From the NCBI RefSeq assembly GCF_016907275.1, contig NZ_JAFBBP010000001.1, positions 2,656,001-2,720,000 on the forward strand: a stretch of DNA of 64,000 bases. Direction: 5' to 3'. Positions 24,215 through 32,995 of this stretch are shown in pieces. The notes beneath the pieces are model-generated. The model saw only the letters and a program-made list of their open reading frames with translations, ran no database searches and was not told where the DNA came from. This stretch comes from Micromonospora luteifusca (GTDB lineage Bacteria > Actinomycetota > Actinomycetes > Mycobacteriales > Micromonosporaceae). The stretch's first letter is position 1. Each line of letters opens with the position of its first letter. The position numbers and the translations under genes were made by a program.

Positions 24215-25063
24215 TCAGACCTCCCCGGGTTCGTCGCCGAGCGCGACCGGCACGCCGACCAGCGACCCGTACTCGGTCCAGGAACCGTCGTAGTTCTTGA
24301 CGTTGCGGTGGCCCAGCAGCTCCTGCAGCACGAACCAGGTGTGCGAGGAGCGCTCACCGATGCGGCAGTAGGCGATGGTCCCCTTGCCGTCGTCGAGCCC
24401 CGCGTCGCCGTAGATCCGGCGCAGCTCGTCGTCGGACCGGAAGGTGCCGTCCTCGTTGGCCGCCTTCGACCACGGGACGCTGATCGCGGTGGGGATGTGA
24501 CCGGCCCGCTGCGCCTGCTCCTGCGGCAGGTGGGCGGGGGCGAGCAGCCGGCCGGCGAACTCGTCGGGGCTGCGTACGTCGACCAGGTTCTTGGTGCCGA
24601 TCGCGGCGACCACCTCGTCACGGAAGGCCCGGATGGAGGTGTCCGGCTCCTGCGCGACGTACTGGGTCGCCGGGCGGGACACCGCGTCGGTGACCAGCGG
24701 GCGAGCATCCAGCTCCCACTTCTTGCGACCGCCGTCGAGCAGCTTCACGTCGCCGTGTCCGTAGAGCTTGAAGTACCAGTAGGCGTACGCGGCGAACCAG
24801 TTGTTGTTGCCGCCATAGAGGATGACGGTGTCGTCGTTGCTGATGCCCCGCTCCGAGAGCAGCGCCTCGAACTGGGTCTTGTTGACGAAGTCCCGGCGGA
24901 CCTGGTCCTGCAGGTCGGTCTTCCAGTCAATCTTGATGGCACCTGCGATGTGCCCGGTGTCGTAGGCCGAGGTGTCCTCGTCGACCTCGACGAAGACGAC
25001 GCCCGGGGCGCCGAGGTTCTTCTCGGCCCACTCGGCCGAAACGAGTGCGGTGTCGCGACTCAT
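24215..25063 (-). CDS. sseA: Two-domain thiosulfate sulfurtransferase (rhodanese)
   Basis: A 282-residue rhodanese with an inactive N-terminal domain and a C-terminal domain carrying the catalytic Cys233 in AYCRIGERSSHTW, the six-residue loop typical of thiosulfate sulfurtransferases (CRIGER). It would move sulfane sulfur from thiosulfate to cyanide or thiols. AGGGAG lies 7 nt before the ATG at 25063; a longer frame to 25099 lacks support. It is the M. tuberculosis CysA2/SseA-type protein. A short Cys-rich leader peptide 207 nt upstream suggests cysteine-responsive attenuation of this operon. Confidence 0.9.
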   Translation of the reverse strand: MSRDTALVSAEWAEKNLGAPGVVFVEVDEDTSAYDTGHIAGAIKIDWKTDLQDQVRRDFVNKTQFEALLSERGISNDDTVILYGGNNNWFAAYAYWYFKLYGHGDVKLLDGGRKKWELDARPLVTDAVSRPATQYVAQEPDTSIRAFRDEVVAAIGTKNLVDVRSPDEFAGRLLAPAHLPQEQAQRAGHIPTAISVPWSKAANEDGTFRSDDELRRIYGDAGLDDGKGTIAYCRIGERSSHTWFVLQELLGHRNVKNYDGSWTEYGSLVGVPVALGDEPGEV

Positions 25064-25269
25064 CGAATCACTCCCTGGTGAGGATGGATGGTGAGCCAAC
25101 GCGCGAGTATCGATGAATGCAACTGTCGCACCACGCGCGGGACCCAGCGGAAGGACGGGATCACGGGTTCGTGCGACGGCGCCGCTGCCGGTCGTTCGGT
25201 GGGATCACCGGAGGGTGCGAGAACCCTGTGCCGGTGGCCGCCGTCAGGCGGCCGGAGACAGCCCCGCCG
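25064..25269 (-). other. Leader region between Cys-leader peptide and sulfurtransferase
   Basis: Transcribed untranslated segment of the sulfurtransferase operon on the - strand. It contains the hairpin at 25231-25255 and the sulfurtransferase SD (AGGGAG). I see no further convincing gene in it. Confidence 0.5.
25231..25255 (-). promoter_or_regulatory. Hairpin between Cys-rich leader peptide and sulfurtransferase gene
   Basis: A stable stem GGCCGCC / GGCGGCC (25236-25242 with 25247-25253) around loop GTCA, flanked by CCGG/CCGG-type extensions, lies 15 nt beyond the leader-peptide stop on the - strand. Stalling of a ribosome at cysteine codons could alter folding here. The pairing is read from sequence; a switching partner is not proven. 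Confidence 0.5.
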
Positions 25270-25347
25270 TCAGATGACGGGGCGACACAGGCAGGTGGCC
25301 ACGCGGCACAGGTCGACCGCGCGCCGTTTGGTGAGGTGGGTCCCCAT
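25270..25347 (-). CDS. Cysteine-rich leader peptide (25 residues), putative attenuator
   Basis: A 25-residue frame with N-terminal MGTHLTKRR, then VDLCRVATCLCR, so three cysteines occur in eight residues near the end. This resembles the short leader peptides with the RRxVDLxRVAxxLC pattern found upstream of sulfur-metabolism genes in actinobacteria. A -10-like TAGGCT lies 8 nt before the ATG, so it would be translated from a leaderless mRNA. The stop is 207 nt upstream of the sulfurtransferase. Function inferred: ribosome stalling at Cys codons when cysteine is scarce turns on the operon. Confidence 0.7.
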   Translation of the reverse strand: MGTHLTKRRAVDLCRVATCLCRPVI

Positions 25348-25429
25348 GGGCAGGGAGCCTACCAGCCGGTGACCGTGCTGCCACTGAGTCGACCACCATC
25401 CGGGAAGGACCCGACCCGCCGGCCGAACC

Positions 25430-26218
25430 TCAGCCAGCGGAATTGATCGGTACGTTCTTCGCGTCGGCGGTGACCGCCAACCCTTCCGGCAGCGGTCGGA
25501 CCTCCCGGACAGCTAGCTGAAACGGCAGGTCGGGCAGGGGCACGTCGATGGAGATGCTCTTGGCGAAGTTGTTCAGGAAGGTGCGGGCCAGCGGCAGGTT
25601 CGGCAGACCCGCGGCGTCCAGGTCGTTGAACCGCAGGGCGACCGCGCCGTTGTCGGCGACGGTGACGTCGGCGGTGCCGCTGATCGTGATCTTCTGACCG
25701 AGGATGTCGGCCGGGCCCGTGACGGCGAGCTTGCCGTTCTGCTCGCCGAGGGTCAGGCCGGGCCGTTTCAGCAGTGCGGCGAGACTGTCGTAGCTGATCG
25801 TGCCCGTGCCGTTGACGGTGTCCGCGACGACGTCCCCCTGGCCGGTGCGCAGAGTGTCCAGCGAGGCACGCACGTTGCGGGCGTCCACATCGAGCACCGA
25901 CAACCGGACGGTCTGGTCCTCGACCGGGGCCTGCACGTCCCGCAGCTTGATCGAGATCCGCTGGTAGCGGCCGTCGACCACCTGGGTGAGGAACGGAACG
26001 CCCGCGACCTCCACCTCCGGCGCGGTGGACTGCGCGCCCTGCTTGGCGATTTCCTGACGGACACGGTCGGCGATGGTCCGCTCCGCCACCCCGACCGCTA
26101 CCCGATCCGCGACCACCAGCAACCCCGCCACCAACACGAGCAGGACGACGAGGGTGATGAGCACCTTGCGACCACGCCGCCGGGGCCGGACCTCACTCGC
26201 CGGACGATCCTGCGCCAC
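25430..26218 (-). CDS. LmeA-like phospholipid-binding protein (DUF2993)
   Basis: A 262-residue exported or membrane-anchored protein. It has a basic N-terminus RPRRRGRK, one hydrophobic helix (about 17-38) and a DUF2993 domain (VAERTIADRVRQEIA, FLTQVVDGRYQRISIKLRDVQ). The mycobacterial homologue LmeA (Rv0817c) sits at the same position, beside the sulfurtransferase and GlnR genes, and is linked to lipomannan elongation. GGAGG lies 4 nt before the GTG start at 26218. Confidence 0.85.
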   Translation of the reverse strand: MAQDRPASEVRPRRRGRKVLITLVVLLVLVAGLLVVADRVAVGVAERTIADRVRQEIAKQGAQSTAPEVEVAGVPFLTQVVDGRYQRISIKLRDVQAPVEDQTVRLSVLDVDARNVRASLDTLRTGQGDVVADTVNGTGTISYDSLAALLKRPGLTLGEQNGKLAVTGPADILGQKITISGTADVTVADNGAVALRFNDLDAAGLPNLPLARTFLNNFAKSISIDVPLPDLPFQLAVREVRPLPEGLAVTADAKNVPINSAG

Positions 26219-26322
26219 GCCGCCTCCTGTCTTGACCCGTCGAGGTGCGACGGGTCGTCCGTGCCGATGCCGCAGCGCGGCGCACCCATAGGTACCCGAC
26301 CGGGTTCGGGCTCAACCGTGAC

Positions 26323-27381
26323 TCAGAGGAAGAGCATGCACATGGCGTACGCGGCCGGCGCGGCGAGAGCGAAGCCACCGAGCGGACCCTGCATGTGCCG
26401 GGCCACCCACATCGTGGGCGGCTCACCGGCCATCAGGCGGCCCGCCTCGGCGTACCCCACGGCGAGATCGGAGAGGACGGCGGTGACCGCCGCGACCAGG
26501 CCGATCACGGCGGCCCGGGTCGGCGTGAAGGGAGCCACCAGGTAGCTGCCGAGGAGTGCGCTGGTGAGCGTGCCGACCATCGCGCCGGCCACCACCCCGG
26601 CAGCCCCCCGGGGCACCTGCGGAGCCAGCCGGGGCCAGGGCAGAACGGCGTCGGTGAGCCGGGCGACGGTCAGCGCGACACCGCTCGCGGACAGGCAGAC
26701 GGTGATCGCCTGGGTGCCGGCCGGGATCCGGCTGAGCACGATCAGGGTGCCGAAGGCCACCACCCCGACCACGATGAGCAGCGTGGCGCCGAGTGAGTCG
26801 GTGACCCGGACCCGGTCGACCCGGCGGACCAACTGGCCGAGCACCGCGGCGAGGAAACCGCCGACGGCCAGGTAGCCCAGCGGAGCCAGGCCGGCGATGT
26901 CGGTCTGCACCGCGGCGATGTCCGCGAGCGCCGCGACCGTGGCGCTGATCCCGCCGACCACCAGCAGCGCGGGCGGTCGCATGGCCATCGTCCAGGCGAG
27001 CACGAACAGCAACTGGACGCCGAAGATGATGAAGGCGAACGGCAACCGGTGACCGGGGCCCGACGTCTGCGCGCCGAGCACCAGGCCGACACCGAGCAGC
27101 GCGGCGAAGCCGGCGATGGTCATCGCCAACTGGCGGCGCACCTCGACCGGGGGTACGACCTCCTCTTCCGGCTCGTCGATCTCGTCCTCGGATCGGCGAG
27201 CCGGCTCGCCGGCACGACGGGCGCGGCGAGGCCCACCCCGTTCGCGACGATCGCCGTCGGCGGTGGCCGGGCCGGTACGCGGGGCGGGCGGGTGGCCGCG
27301 GGTCGGTGCGGCGGCCGGACCCGGGTGTGGCCCAGCGGGCCACGATTCGCGGCCCGCCTCGGGCGAGGTGGAGGGAAACAC
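26323..27381 (-). CDS. Polytopic membrane protein, function unknown
   Basis: A 352-residue protein with a long basic, Pro/Arg/Glu-rich cytoplasmic N-terminus (1-85), followed by about eight hydrophobic helices (about 88-350) and a very short tail. It occupies the place between the LmeA-like and GlnR genes. I do not recognise a family. The GTG at 27381 gives the full frame, but an internal start cannot be excluded because the N-terminus has low complexity. Confidence 0.65.
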   Translation of the reverse strand: MFPSTSPEAGRESWPAGPHPGPAAAPTRGHPPAPRTGPATADGDRRERGGPRRARRAGEPARRSEDEIDEPEEEVVPPVEVRRQLAMTIAGFAALLGVGLVLGAQTSGPGHRLPFAFIIFGVQLLFVLAWTMAMRPPALLVVGGISATVAALADIAAVQTDIAGLAPLGYLAVGGFLAAVLGQLVRRVDRVRVTDSLGATLLIVVGVVAFGTLIVLSRIPAGTQAITVCLSASGVALTVARLTDAVLPWPRLAPQVPRGAAGVVAGAMVGTLTSALLGSYLVAPFTPTRAAVIGLVAAVTAVLSDLAVGYAEAGRLMAGEPPTMWVARHMQGPLGGFALAAPAAYAMCMLFL

Positions 27382-27628
27382 GACCCGATCGTGCCAGACC
27401 GACCGCCCGGCGCGATGGTCACGGGTTTCAGCAACGTTAAAAACTATGCCGCGATCAGGGGCAAGCTGGGCAAACGGTAAATGGCCTGACGGCGCGGCCG
27501 AGGCGATCGGTTACGCTCAACCCGTTACCCGCCCGTCAGCGACGCCGGGACCACGCAATTTCTCAGCGCACTCCACCGTGGGTGTGTCTGGTCGCGTGCG
27601 GCCCCGCGCCGCCGGGACGGAGGTGATC

Positions 27629-28342
27629 GTGGAGATCCTGTTGCTGGTGACCGCGCGCGCAGGCGAACCGTCGGCTGTACTGCCGGCACTCGACCTGCTG
27701 CCGCATTCGGTCCGCACCGCGCCGCGCGACGTCCGCACCCTGGTCGCGGGCCCCAGCCCGGACGCGGTGATGGTGGACGCCCGGTCCGAGTTGAGCGAGG
27801 CCCGCGCGACCTGCCGAATGCTGCACGCCACCGGGCTCGGCGTGCCGCTGGTCGCGGTGGTGACCGAGGCCGGCCTGATCGCGCTGAACGCCGACTGGGG
27901 CGTCGACGACGTCATCCTCGCCTCGGCCGGCCCTGCCGAAGTTGAGGCACGGCTGCGGCTGGCGGTGGGCCGGCTGAGCAACGCGACGGCCGGCGCGGGC
28001 GGCTCGATCCGGGCCGGCGAGCTGACCATCGATCCGGACACGTACGCGGCCAAGCTCAAGGGTCGCCCACTCGACCTCACCTACAAGGAGTTCGAGCTGC
28101 TGAAGTTCCTGGCCCAGCACCCGGGTCGGGTGTTCACCCGGGACCAGCTCCTGCGCGAGGTCTGGGGCTACGACTACTTCGGCGGCACCCGCACGGTGGA
28201 CGTGCACGTCCGGCGACTACGCGCCAAGCTCGGCTCGGAGTACGAGTCGATGATCGGCACCGTTCGCCAGGTCGGCTACAAGTTCGTCGTCCCGCCGTCC
28301 CGCTCGCTGGCTGAGGCGGAGCACGCGCCCCTGCCGGTCTGA
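27629..28342 (+). CDS. glnR: GlnR-type OmpR-family nitrogen regulator
   Basis: A 237-residue response-regulator-like protein. The N-terminal half resembles a receiver but lacks an obvious full phosphorylation pocket, as in GlnR, and the C-terminal OmpR winged helix is strongly GlnR-like ([53 protein letters not shown]). GlnR controls nitrogen assimilation genes (glnA, amtB, nir) in actinomycetes. The GTG at 27629 has GGAGG 6 nt upstream; GTG 27623 is an alternative two codons earlier. Its neighbours (LmeA-like, MshD, Pst) match the mycobacterial locus. Confidence 0.85.
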   Translation: MEILLLVTARAGEPSAVLPALDLLPHSVRTAPRDVRTLVAGPSPDAVMVDARSELSEARATCRMLHATGLGVPLVAVVTEAGLIALNADWGVDDVILASAGPAEVEARLRLAVGRLSNATAGAGGSIRAGELTIDPDTYAAKLKGRPLDLTYKEFELLKFLAQHPGRVFTRDQLLREVWGYDYFGGTRTVDVHVRRLRAKLGSEYESMIGTVRQVGYKFVVPPSRSLAEAEHAPLPV

Positions 28343-28497
28343 TCGGCGGAGTCGCACCGGGCGATTTCCCATATGCCCTTTTTGCGCAGCTTGCCAGTCC
28401 TATTCTGACTGCCGGGTTTGTCGTAGAAAGGGGCGACGGTGCGCGCAGTGACCACGGGGGCGACGGGCCGGCCTGAACGGCCAACCAGGCGGAAGCC

Positions 28498-29370
28498 GTG
28501 AATCGGGGCGACTCGACCGCGAGGGCGGCGGGAATCGTGACGCTGGTGGTGGCAGCCCTGCTCGGCTCGGCGTACGTGCTGGGCCGCAGTCTCGTCCCCG
28601 ACCAGCAGCCCCAACGACACTCCACCGGGATCACGTCGAACGCCGACGCGCCGGACTATGCCGACCAACCCAACGGCGGTGAGCCGACCGCCGCCCCGAG
28701 CGCCAGCGGGAGCACCGGCCCCACCGAAGCCGGTCAGGACGGGTCGGGACGAGACGCCGGGGGCGACAAGCTGTTCGGCGCACACGCCACCACCGGCTCC
28801 CCCCGGCTCGCGCTGACCTTCGACGACGGACCGGACCCGCAGTACACCCCGCAGGTCCTCGCCACGCTGCGCGAATTCGGCGTACGGGCCACCTTCTGCG
28901 TGGTCGGCGAGAACGCCCAGAACCACCCCGACCTGATCCAGGCGATCGTCAACGACGGGCACACCCTGTGCAACCACTCCTGGCAACACGACGTCGGCCT
29001 GGGCGCTCGATCGACCGACGCGATCCGCTCCGACCTCCTGCGCACCAACGAGGCGATCCGGGCGGCGGTGCCGGACGCACCGATCGTCTGGTACCGCCAG
29101 CCCGGCGGCGCCTGGACGTACCCGGTGGTGTCGGTGGCGAGCCAGCTCGGCATGACCCCGCTGCACTGGTCGGTGGACCCGTCGGACTGGGACCTGCCCG
29201 GCGCCGGCAAGATCACCGCCACGGTGTTGACCCAGGCCGAACCGGGCTCGGTGGTGCTGCTGCACGACGCCGGCGGGAACCGCCAGGGCACGGTGGACGC
29301 GCTGCGCCGGATCCTGCCCGACCTGACCTCGCGGTTCGAGCTGGAGGCGCTGCCCACCGACCCGACGTGA
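28498..29370 (+). CDS. Secreted polysaccharide deacetylase (NodB domain)
   Basis: A 290-residue protein. A signal anchor (about 10-32) precedes a Ser/Thr/Gly-rich linker (about 45-95) and a NodB domain. The metal motifs are TFDDGPD (107-113), HSWQH with the two metal histidines, and RQPGGAW, and the C-terminal LLHDAGG carries the last histidine. It would remove N-acetyl groups from peptidoglycan or another extracellular glycan. GTG start at 28498. It sits between glnR and mshD. Confidence 0.9.
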   Translation: MNRGDSTARAAGIVTLVVAALLGSAYVLGRSLVPDQQPQRHSTGITSNADAPDYADQPNGGEPTAAPSASGSTGPTEAGQDGSGRDAGGDKLFGAHATTGSPRLALTFDDGPDPQYTPQVLATLREFGVRATFCVVGENAQNHPDLIQAIVNDGHTLCNHSWQHDVGLGARSTDAIRSDLLRTNEAIRAAVPDAPIVWYRQPGGAWTYPVVSVASQLGMTPLHWSVDPSDWDLPGAGKITATVLTQAEPGSVVLLHDAGGNRQGTVDALRRILPDLTSRFELEALPTDPT

Positions 29371-29524
29371 GGCGACCGGGCCGGCCGCCCACGGGTTGGC
29401 GAGAGTCGGCGCGTCGACCAACACCTCGCCCACCAGCGCCCTCCGCAGCCTCCACCGCACGCCGCCCACCGCTTGTCTCGGCGACGGACCGGGCGCCACG
29501 ACACGCAGCGACTACGGTGACGGG

Positions 29525-30451
29525 ATGAGCAGCGCGGAGCCGACCAGCGACCAGGTGACCCGGACCGACCGACTGGCACCGGCGGAAATCGCCGACGTGC
29601 TGGCCCTTGCCAGCTCTGCGGGCGACACCGACGGCGCGAACCCGCTCGACGAGCACGTCCTGCTCCGACTGCGTGACCCGGACGCCCCAGCCCTGCACCT
29701 GATCGCCCGCGCCGACGACGGCACCCTCACCGGGTACGCGCACCTGGACACCACCGACCCGGTCGGCGGGATCGGAGTCGAGCTGGTGGTGCACCCCGCG
29801 TTCCGGCGGCGGGGCACCGGTCGCGCGCTGGCCCGGGGTGTGCTCGCCTCGGCGACCGGGCCGCTGCGGGCGTGGGCGCACGGCGACCACCCCTCGGCCG
29901 CGGCGCTCGGCGTCGACCTCGGGTTCACCCGGGCGCGGGTGCTCTGGCAGCTGCGCCGGCCGCTGGCCGCTCCGCTGGGCGAGCCGCGCCTGCCCGACGG
30001 GGTGGCGCTGCGCGAGTTCCGGCCCGGGGCGGACGACGCGGCCTGGCTGACCCTCAACTCACGGGCCTTCGCCGAGCACCCCGAGCAGGGGCGGTGGACC
30101 TCGGACGACCTGCGGGTCCGTCTCGCCGAACCGTGGTTCGACCCGGCCGGCTTCCTGCTCGCCGAGGAGACCGGAACCGGCCGGCTGCTCGGCTTCCACT
30201 GGACCAAGGTGCACGAGCGTCCGGGGTCGGCCCGGATCGGCGAGGTGTACGTCCTGGGCGTGGAGCCGACCGCGCACGGCGGCGGGCTCGGCCGGGCGTT
30301 GACCACCGCCGGGCTGGCGTACCTGCGGGACAAGCGCGGCCTGGACCGGGTGATGCTCTACGTGGACGAGTCGAACACCGGGGCGGTCGCGCTCTATGAA
30401 CGGCTGGGTTTCGCCCGCTGGTCCGCGCACATCAACTACCACCTCGGCTGA
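29525..30451 (+). CDS. mshD: Mycothiol synthase (MshD)
   Basis: A 308-residue protein with two GNAT domains, the layout of MshD, which acetylates the cysteinyl-glucosaminyl-inositol intermediate in the last step of mycothiol synthesis. Acetyl-CoA loop sequences are HPAFRRRGTGRALA in the N-terminal and EPTAHGGGLGRALT in the C-terminal domain. VMLYVDESNTGAVALYERLGFARWSAHINY matches the MshD C-terminus. The ATG at 29525 has TACGGT 6 nt upstream. In mycobacteria mshD is likewise beside phosphate genes. Mycothiol is restricted to actinobacteria. Confidence 0.92.
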   Translation: MSSAEPTSDQVTRTDRLAPAEIADVLALASSAGDTDGANPLDEHVLLRLRDPDAPALHLIARADDGTLTGYAHLDTTDPVGGIGVELVVHPAFRRRGTGRALARGVLASATGPLRAWAHGDHPSAAALGVDLGFTRARVLWQLRRPLAAPLGEPRLPDGVALREFRPGADDAAWLTLNSRAFAEHPEQGRWTSDDLRVRLAEPWFDPAGFLLAEETGTGRLLGFHWTKVHERPGSARIGEVYVLGVEPTAHGGGLGRALTTAGLAYLRDKRGLDRVMLYVDESNTGAVALYERLGFARWSAHINYHLG

Positions 30452-30757
30452 CCGCCGACCGCCAGAGCATTCGATCGGGCGGAGTGCCGGTCACCGGCGG
30501 GTAACGGTCGGGCGTCGGCGGGATCACGGCGAACCGGAAATATACCCATACTTCCGACAGGTGTACCCGGGTTCACTTAACGGACAACTCACCCTCGGCA
30601 AGCGGTCACCTGGGCGGCCGTACGTGTTCACCTTGCGTTCACTTGCGACCGGCGAACCGGCTACCTGGCACTTCTAACTTTCGTGTCAGCCGGTCAGTGC
30701 CGGTCCTCGGGCCCCGGGATCGGGGTGCCAAGTCAGACGCGAAGGGAAACCCCTCAG
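30452..30757. other. Intergenic region before pstS: PHO-box-like array and promoter
   Basis: 306 nt between mshD and pstS. It holds 11-bp phased GTTCAC-type units (30571-30647) and a TAACTT-like -10 around 30675-30680, then the pstS ribosome binding region. Confidence 0.7.
30571..30647 (+). promoter_or_regulatory. PHO-box-like PhoP operator array upstream of pstS
   Basis: Units beginning GTTCAC or GGTCAC occur at 30571, 30604, 30626 and 30637, i.e. spaced 33, 22 and 11 nt, all on one 11-bp register. The two last units are directly adjacent (GTTCACCTTGC, GTTCACTTGCG). This matches the direct-repeat PHO box of actinobacterial PhoP. PhoP-dependent induction under phosphate limitation is the expected outcome. 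Confidence 0.75.
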
Positions 30758-31864
30758 GTGAAGCTCCAGCGGTACGGCACTATTGCCTGCCTCGCTCTTG
30801 CCGCGACGCTCGGCCTCAGTGCATGCGGCTCGGACAACAACGAGCCCGCCACCGGCGCCAGCGCTTCGGGCTCGGCCGCCGCGGTCGACTGCGCCACCGG
30901 AACGCTGAACGCCCAGGGCTCGTCGGCGCAGAAGAACGCCATGGCCGAGTGGATCAAGGCGTACCAGACGAAGTGCCAGGGCACCACGATCAACTACGAG
31001 CCGACCGGCTCGGGCGCCGGCATCCAGGCGTTCATCGCCGGGACCGCCGACTTCGCCGGCTCCGACTCCGCGCTCAAGCCGGAGGAGCAGCCGCAGGCCG
31101 ACGCCAAGTGCGTCGGTGGCAAGGCCATCCACCTGCCGATGGTGGTCGGCCCGGTGGCCATCGCCTACAACGTCAGCGGCGTGGACAACCTCCAGCTCAA
31201 GCCGGCCACCCTGGCGAAGATCTTCGCTGGCACGGTCACCAAGTGGGACGACGCGGCGATCAAGGCCGACAACCCGGACGCCAAGCTGCCTGCGACCACC
31301 ATCCAGACCGTCCACCGCTCGGACGAGTCGGGCACCACCGACAACTTCACCAACTTCCTGTCCAAGACCGCCGAGGCGGACTGGACCCTGGGCAAGGCCA
31401 AGGCCTGGAAGGCCCCGGGCGGCACCGGTGCCAAGGGCTCGGACGGCGTGGCCAGCCGGGTCAAGGCTGGCGACGGCTCCATCGGTTACATGGAGTGGTC
31501 GTTCGCCGAGAACGCCGGTCTGAAGATGTCCAAGATCGGTAACGGCAACGGCGAGTTCGCCGCGCTGACCGCCGAGGCCGCTGGCAAGACCATCGCCGGC
31601 GCCAAGGTCGAGGGCCAGGGCGACGACCTCAAGCTGTCGATCGACTACAACACCAAGGAGGCCGGGGCCTACCCGATCGTCCTGGCGACGTACGAGATCG
31701 TCTGCAGCAAGGGCCTCGCGGCCGACAAGTTGAAGCTGGTCAAGGGTCTGCTGGGCTACGCCGCCAGCGCCGAGGGCCAGAACTCGCTGACCGACCTGGG
31801 CTACGCCCCGCTGCCGGAGACGGTCCGCACCAAGGTCGAGACCGCGGTCAAGAACCTCTCCTGA
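30758..31864 (+). CDS. pstS: Phosphate ABC transporter substrate-binding lipoprotein PstS
   Basis: A 368-residue lipoprotein. The signal peptide ends in the lipobox LSAC with Cys23. The mature protein has the phosphate-binding family segments GSSAQKNAMAEWIKAY, YEPTGSGAGIQAFIAGTADFAGSD, VHRSDESGTTDNFTNFL and GSIGYMEWSFA. It binds phosphate outside the membrane and delivers it to PstCA. The GTG at 30758 starts the signal peptide; a longer frame from 30683 would put 25 residues before it. First gene of pstSCAB, downstream of the PHO boxes. Confidence 0.95.
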   Translation: MKLQRYGTIACLALAATLGLSACGSDNNEPATGASASGSAAAVDCATGTLNAQGSSAQKNAMAEWIKAYQTKCQGTTINYEPTGSGAGIQAFIAGTADFAGSDSALKPEEQPQADAKCVGGKAIHLPMVVGPVAIAYNVSGVDNLQLKPATLAKIFAGTVTKWDDAAIKADNPDAKLPATTIQTVHRSDESGTTDNFTNFLSKTAEADWTLGKAKAWKAPGGTGAKGSDGVASRVKAGDGSIGYMEWSFAENAGLKMSKIGNGNGEFAALTAEAAGKTIAGAKVEGQGDDLKLSIDYNTKEAGAYPIVLATYEIVCSKGLAADKLKLVKGLLGYAASAEGQNSLTDLGYAPLPETVRTKVETAVKNLS

Positions 31865-31903
31865 CCCGACCCCACCACCTCCGCAACCGAATCGAGCGAG
31901 CAG

Positions 31904-32995
31904 ATGGGTGAAACCCCTCACCGCTCGGCCGACGCCGGCACCGGCGGGACGCGCGTGACCCAGAGTCACGAGTGGCCCGCCGGTGCCTCGGCGCGTGTGG
32001 CCGAGGCACCAGTCAGCACCCGTTCCCCGGGCGGCACCGGGCTGGGCGGCGGCGGCGCGCTGCCGCGCAGCCGTAAGTTCGGCGCCGAGCGGGCCTTCCG
32101 CGGTCTCACCCTGGCCGCCGGCACCGCCGTTCTGGTCATCATCGCCGCCATCGCGATCTTCCTGGTCGCGAAGGCGGTGCCGGCCCTGCGCGCCAACACC
32201 GAAAACTTCTGGTCCTACGAGGGCTGGTCCCCGAACGAGACGCAGCCGAAGTTCGGCATCGGTGCACTCGCCTTCGGCACCGTGCTCAGCTCGGCGCTCG
32301 CGCTGCTGATCGCGGTGCCGGTGGCGCTGGGCATCGCGCTCTACCTCTCGCACTACGCACCCCGCCGGCTGGGCACCGCGCTCGGCTTCCTGGTCGACCT
32401 GCTCGCCGCCGTGCCGAGTGTGGTCTTCGGCCTCTGGGGGCGAGACGTCTTCAGCAGCCCGGTCCGGGACTTCTCGCTCTGGCTGAACCACCACTTCGGT
32501 TGGATCCCGCTCTTCGGCGGCGACGGCCCGTTCGGCGCGTCCGTCATGCTGGGCGCCCTGGTGCTCGCGATCATGGTGTTGCCGATCATCACCTCGCTCT
32601 CCCGCGAGGTGTTCCTCCAGACGCCGACCGCGAACGAGGAGGCCGCCCTCGCCCTGGGCGCCACCCGTTGGGAGATGCTCCGCACCGCGGTGCTCCCGTA
32701 CGGCCGCCCCGGCATCATCGCCGCGATGATGCTCGGCCTCGGCCGGGCGCTTGGCGAGACCATCGCCCTGGCGCTGACCCTCGGCATCACCTTCAACGTC
32801 TCGTTCAACCTCATCCAGAACGGCGGCAACACCATCGCCGCCAACATCGCCAACGCGTTCGGCGAGGCGAACGAGACCGGCCGGGGCGCACTGATCGCCT
32901 CCGGCCTGGTGCTGTTCACCATCACGCTGATCGTCAACATCACGGCGCGGGCGATCATCTACCGCCGCCGGGAGTTCACGGAGTCGGCCGCATGA
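31904..32995 (+). CDS. pstC: Phosphate ABC transporter permease PstC
   Basis: A 363-residue permease with an unusually long, Ser/Thr/Gly-rich N-terminal cytoplasmic extension (about 1-50) before six transmembrane helices. The PstC motif region EAALALGATRWEMLRTAVLPYGRPGI is the EAA coupling loop to PstB. The last codons overlap the pstA start (ATGA). Confidence 0.93.
   Translation: MGETPHRSADAGTGGTRVTQSHEWPAGASARVAEAPVSTRSPGGTGLGGGGALPRSRKFGAERAFRGLTLAAGTAVLVIIAAIAIFLVAKAVPALRANTENFWSYEGWSPNETQPKFGIGALAFGTVLSSALALLIAVPVALGIALYLSHYAPRRLGTALGFLVDLLAAVPSVVFGLWGRDVFSSPVRDFSLWLNHHFGWIPLFGGDGPFGASVMLGALVLAIMVLPIITSLSREVFLQTPTANEEAALALGATRWEMLRTAVLPYGRPGIIAAMMLGLGRALGETIALALTLGITFNVSFNLIQNGGNTIAANIANAFGEANETGRGALIASGLVLFTITLIVNITARAIIYRRREFTESAA

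Noticed and set aside
27418..27528. Possible GlnR-binding boxes (GTCAC, GTTAC) upstream of glnR
   Set aside because: The spacing between GTnAC-like elements does not fit the GTnAC-n6-GnAAC pattern convincingly.
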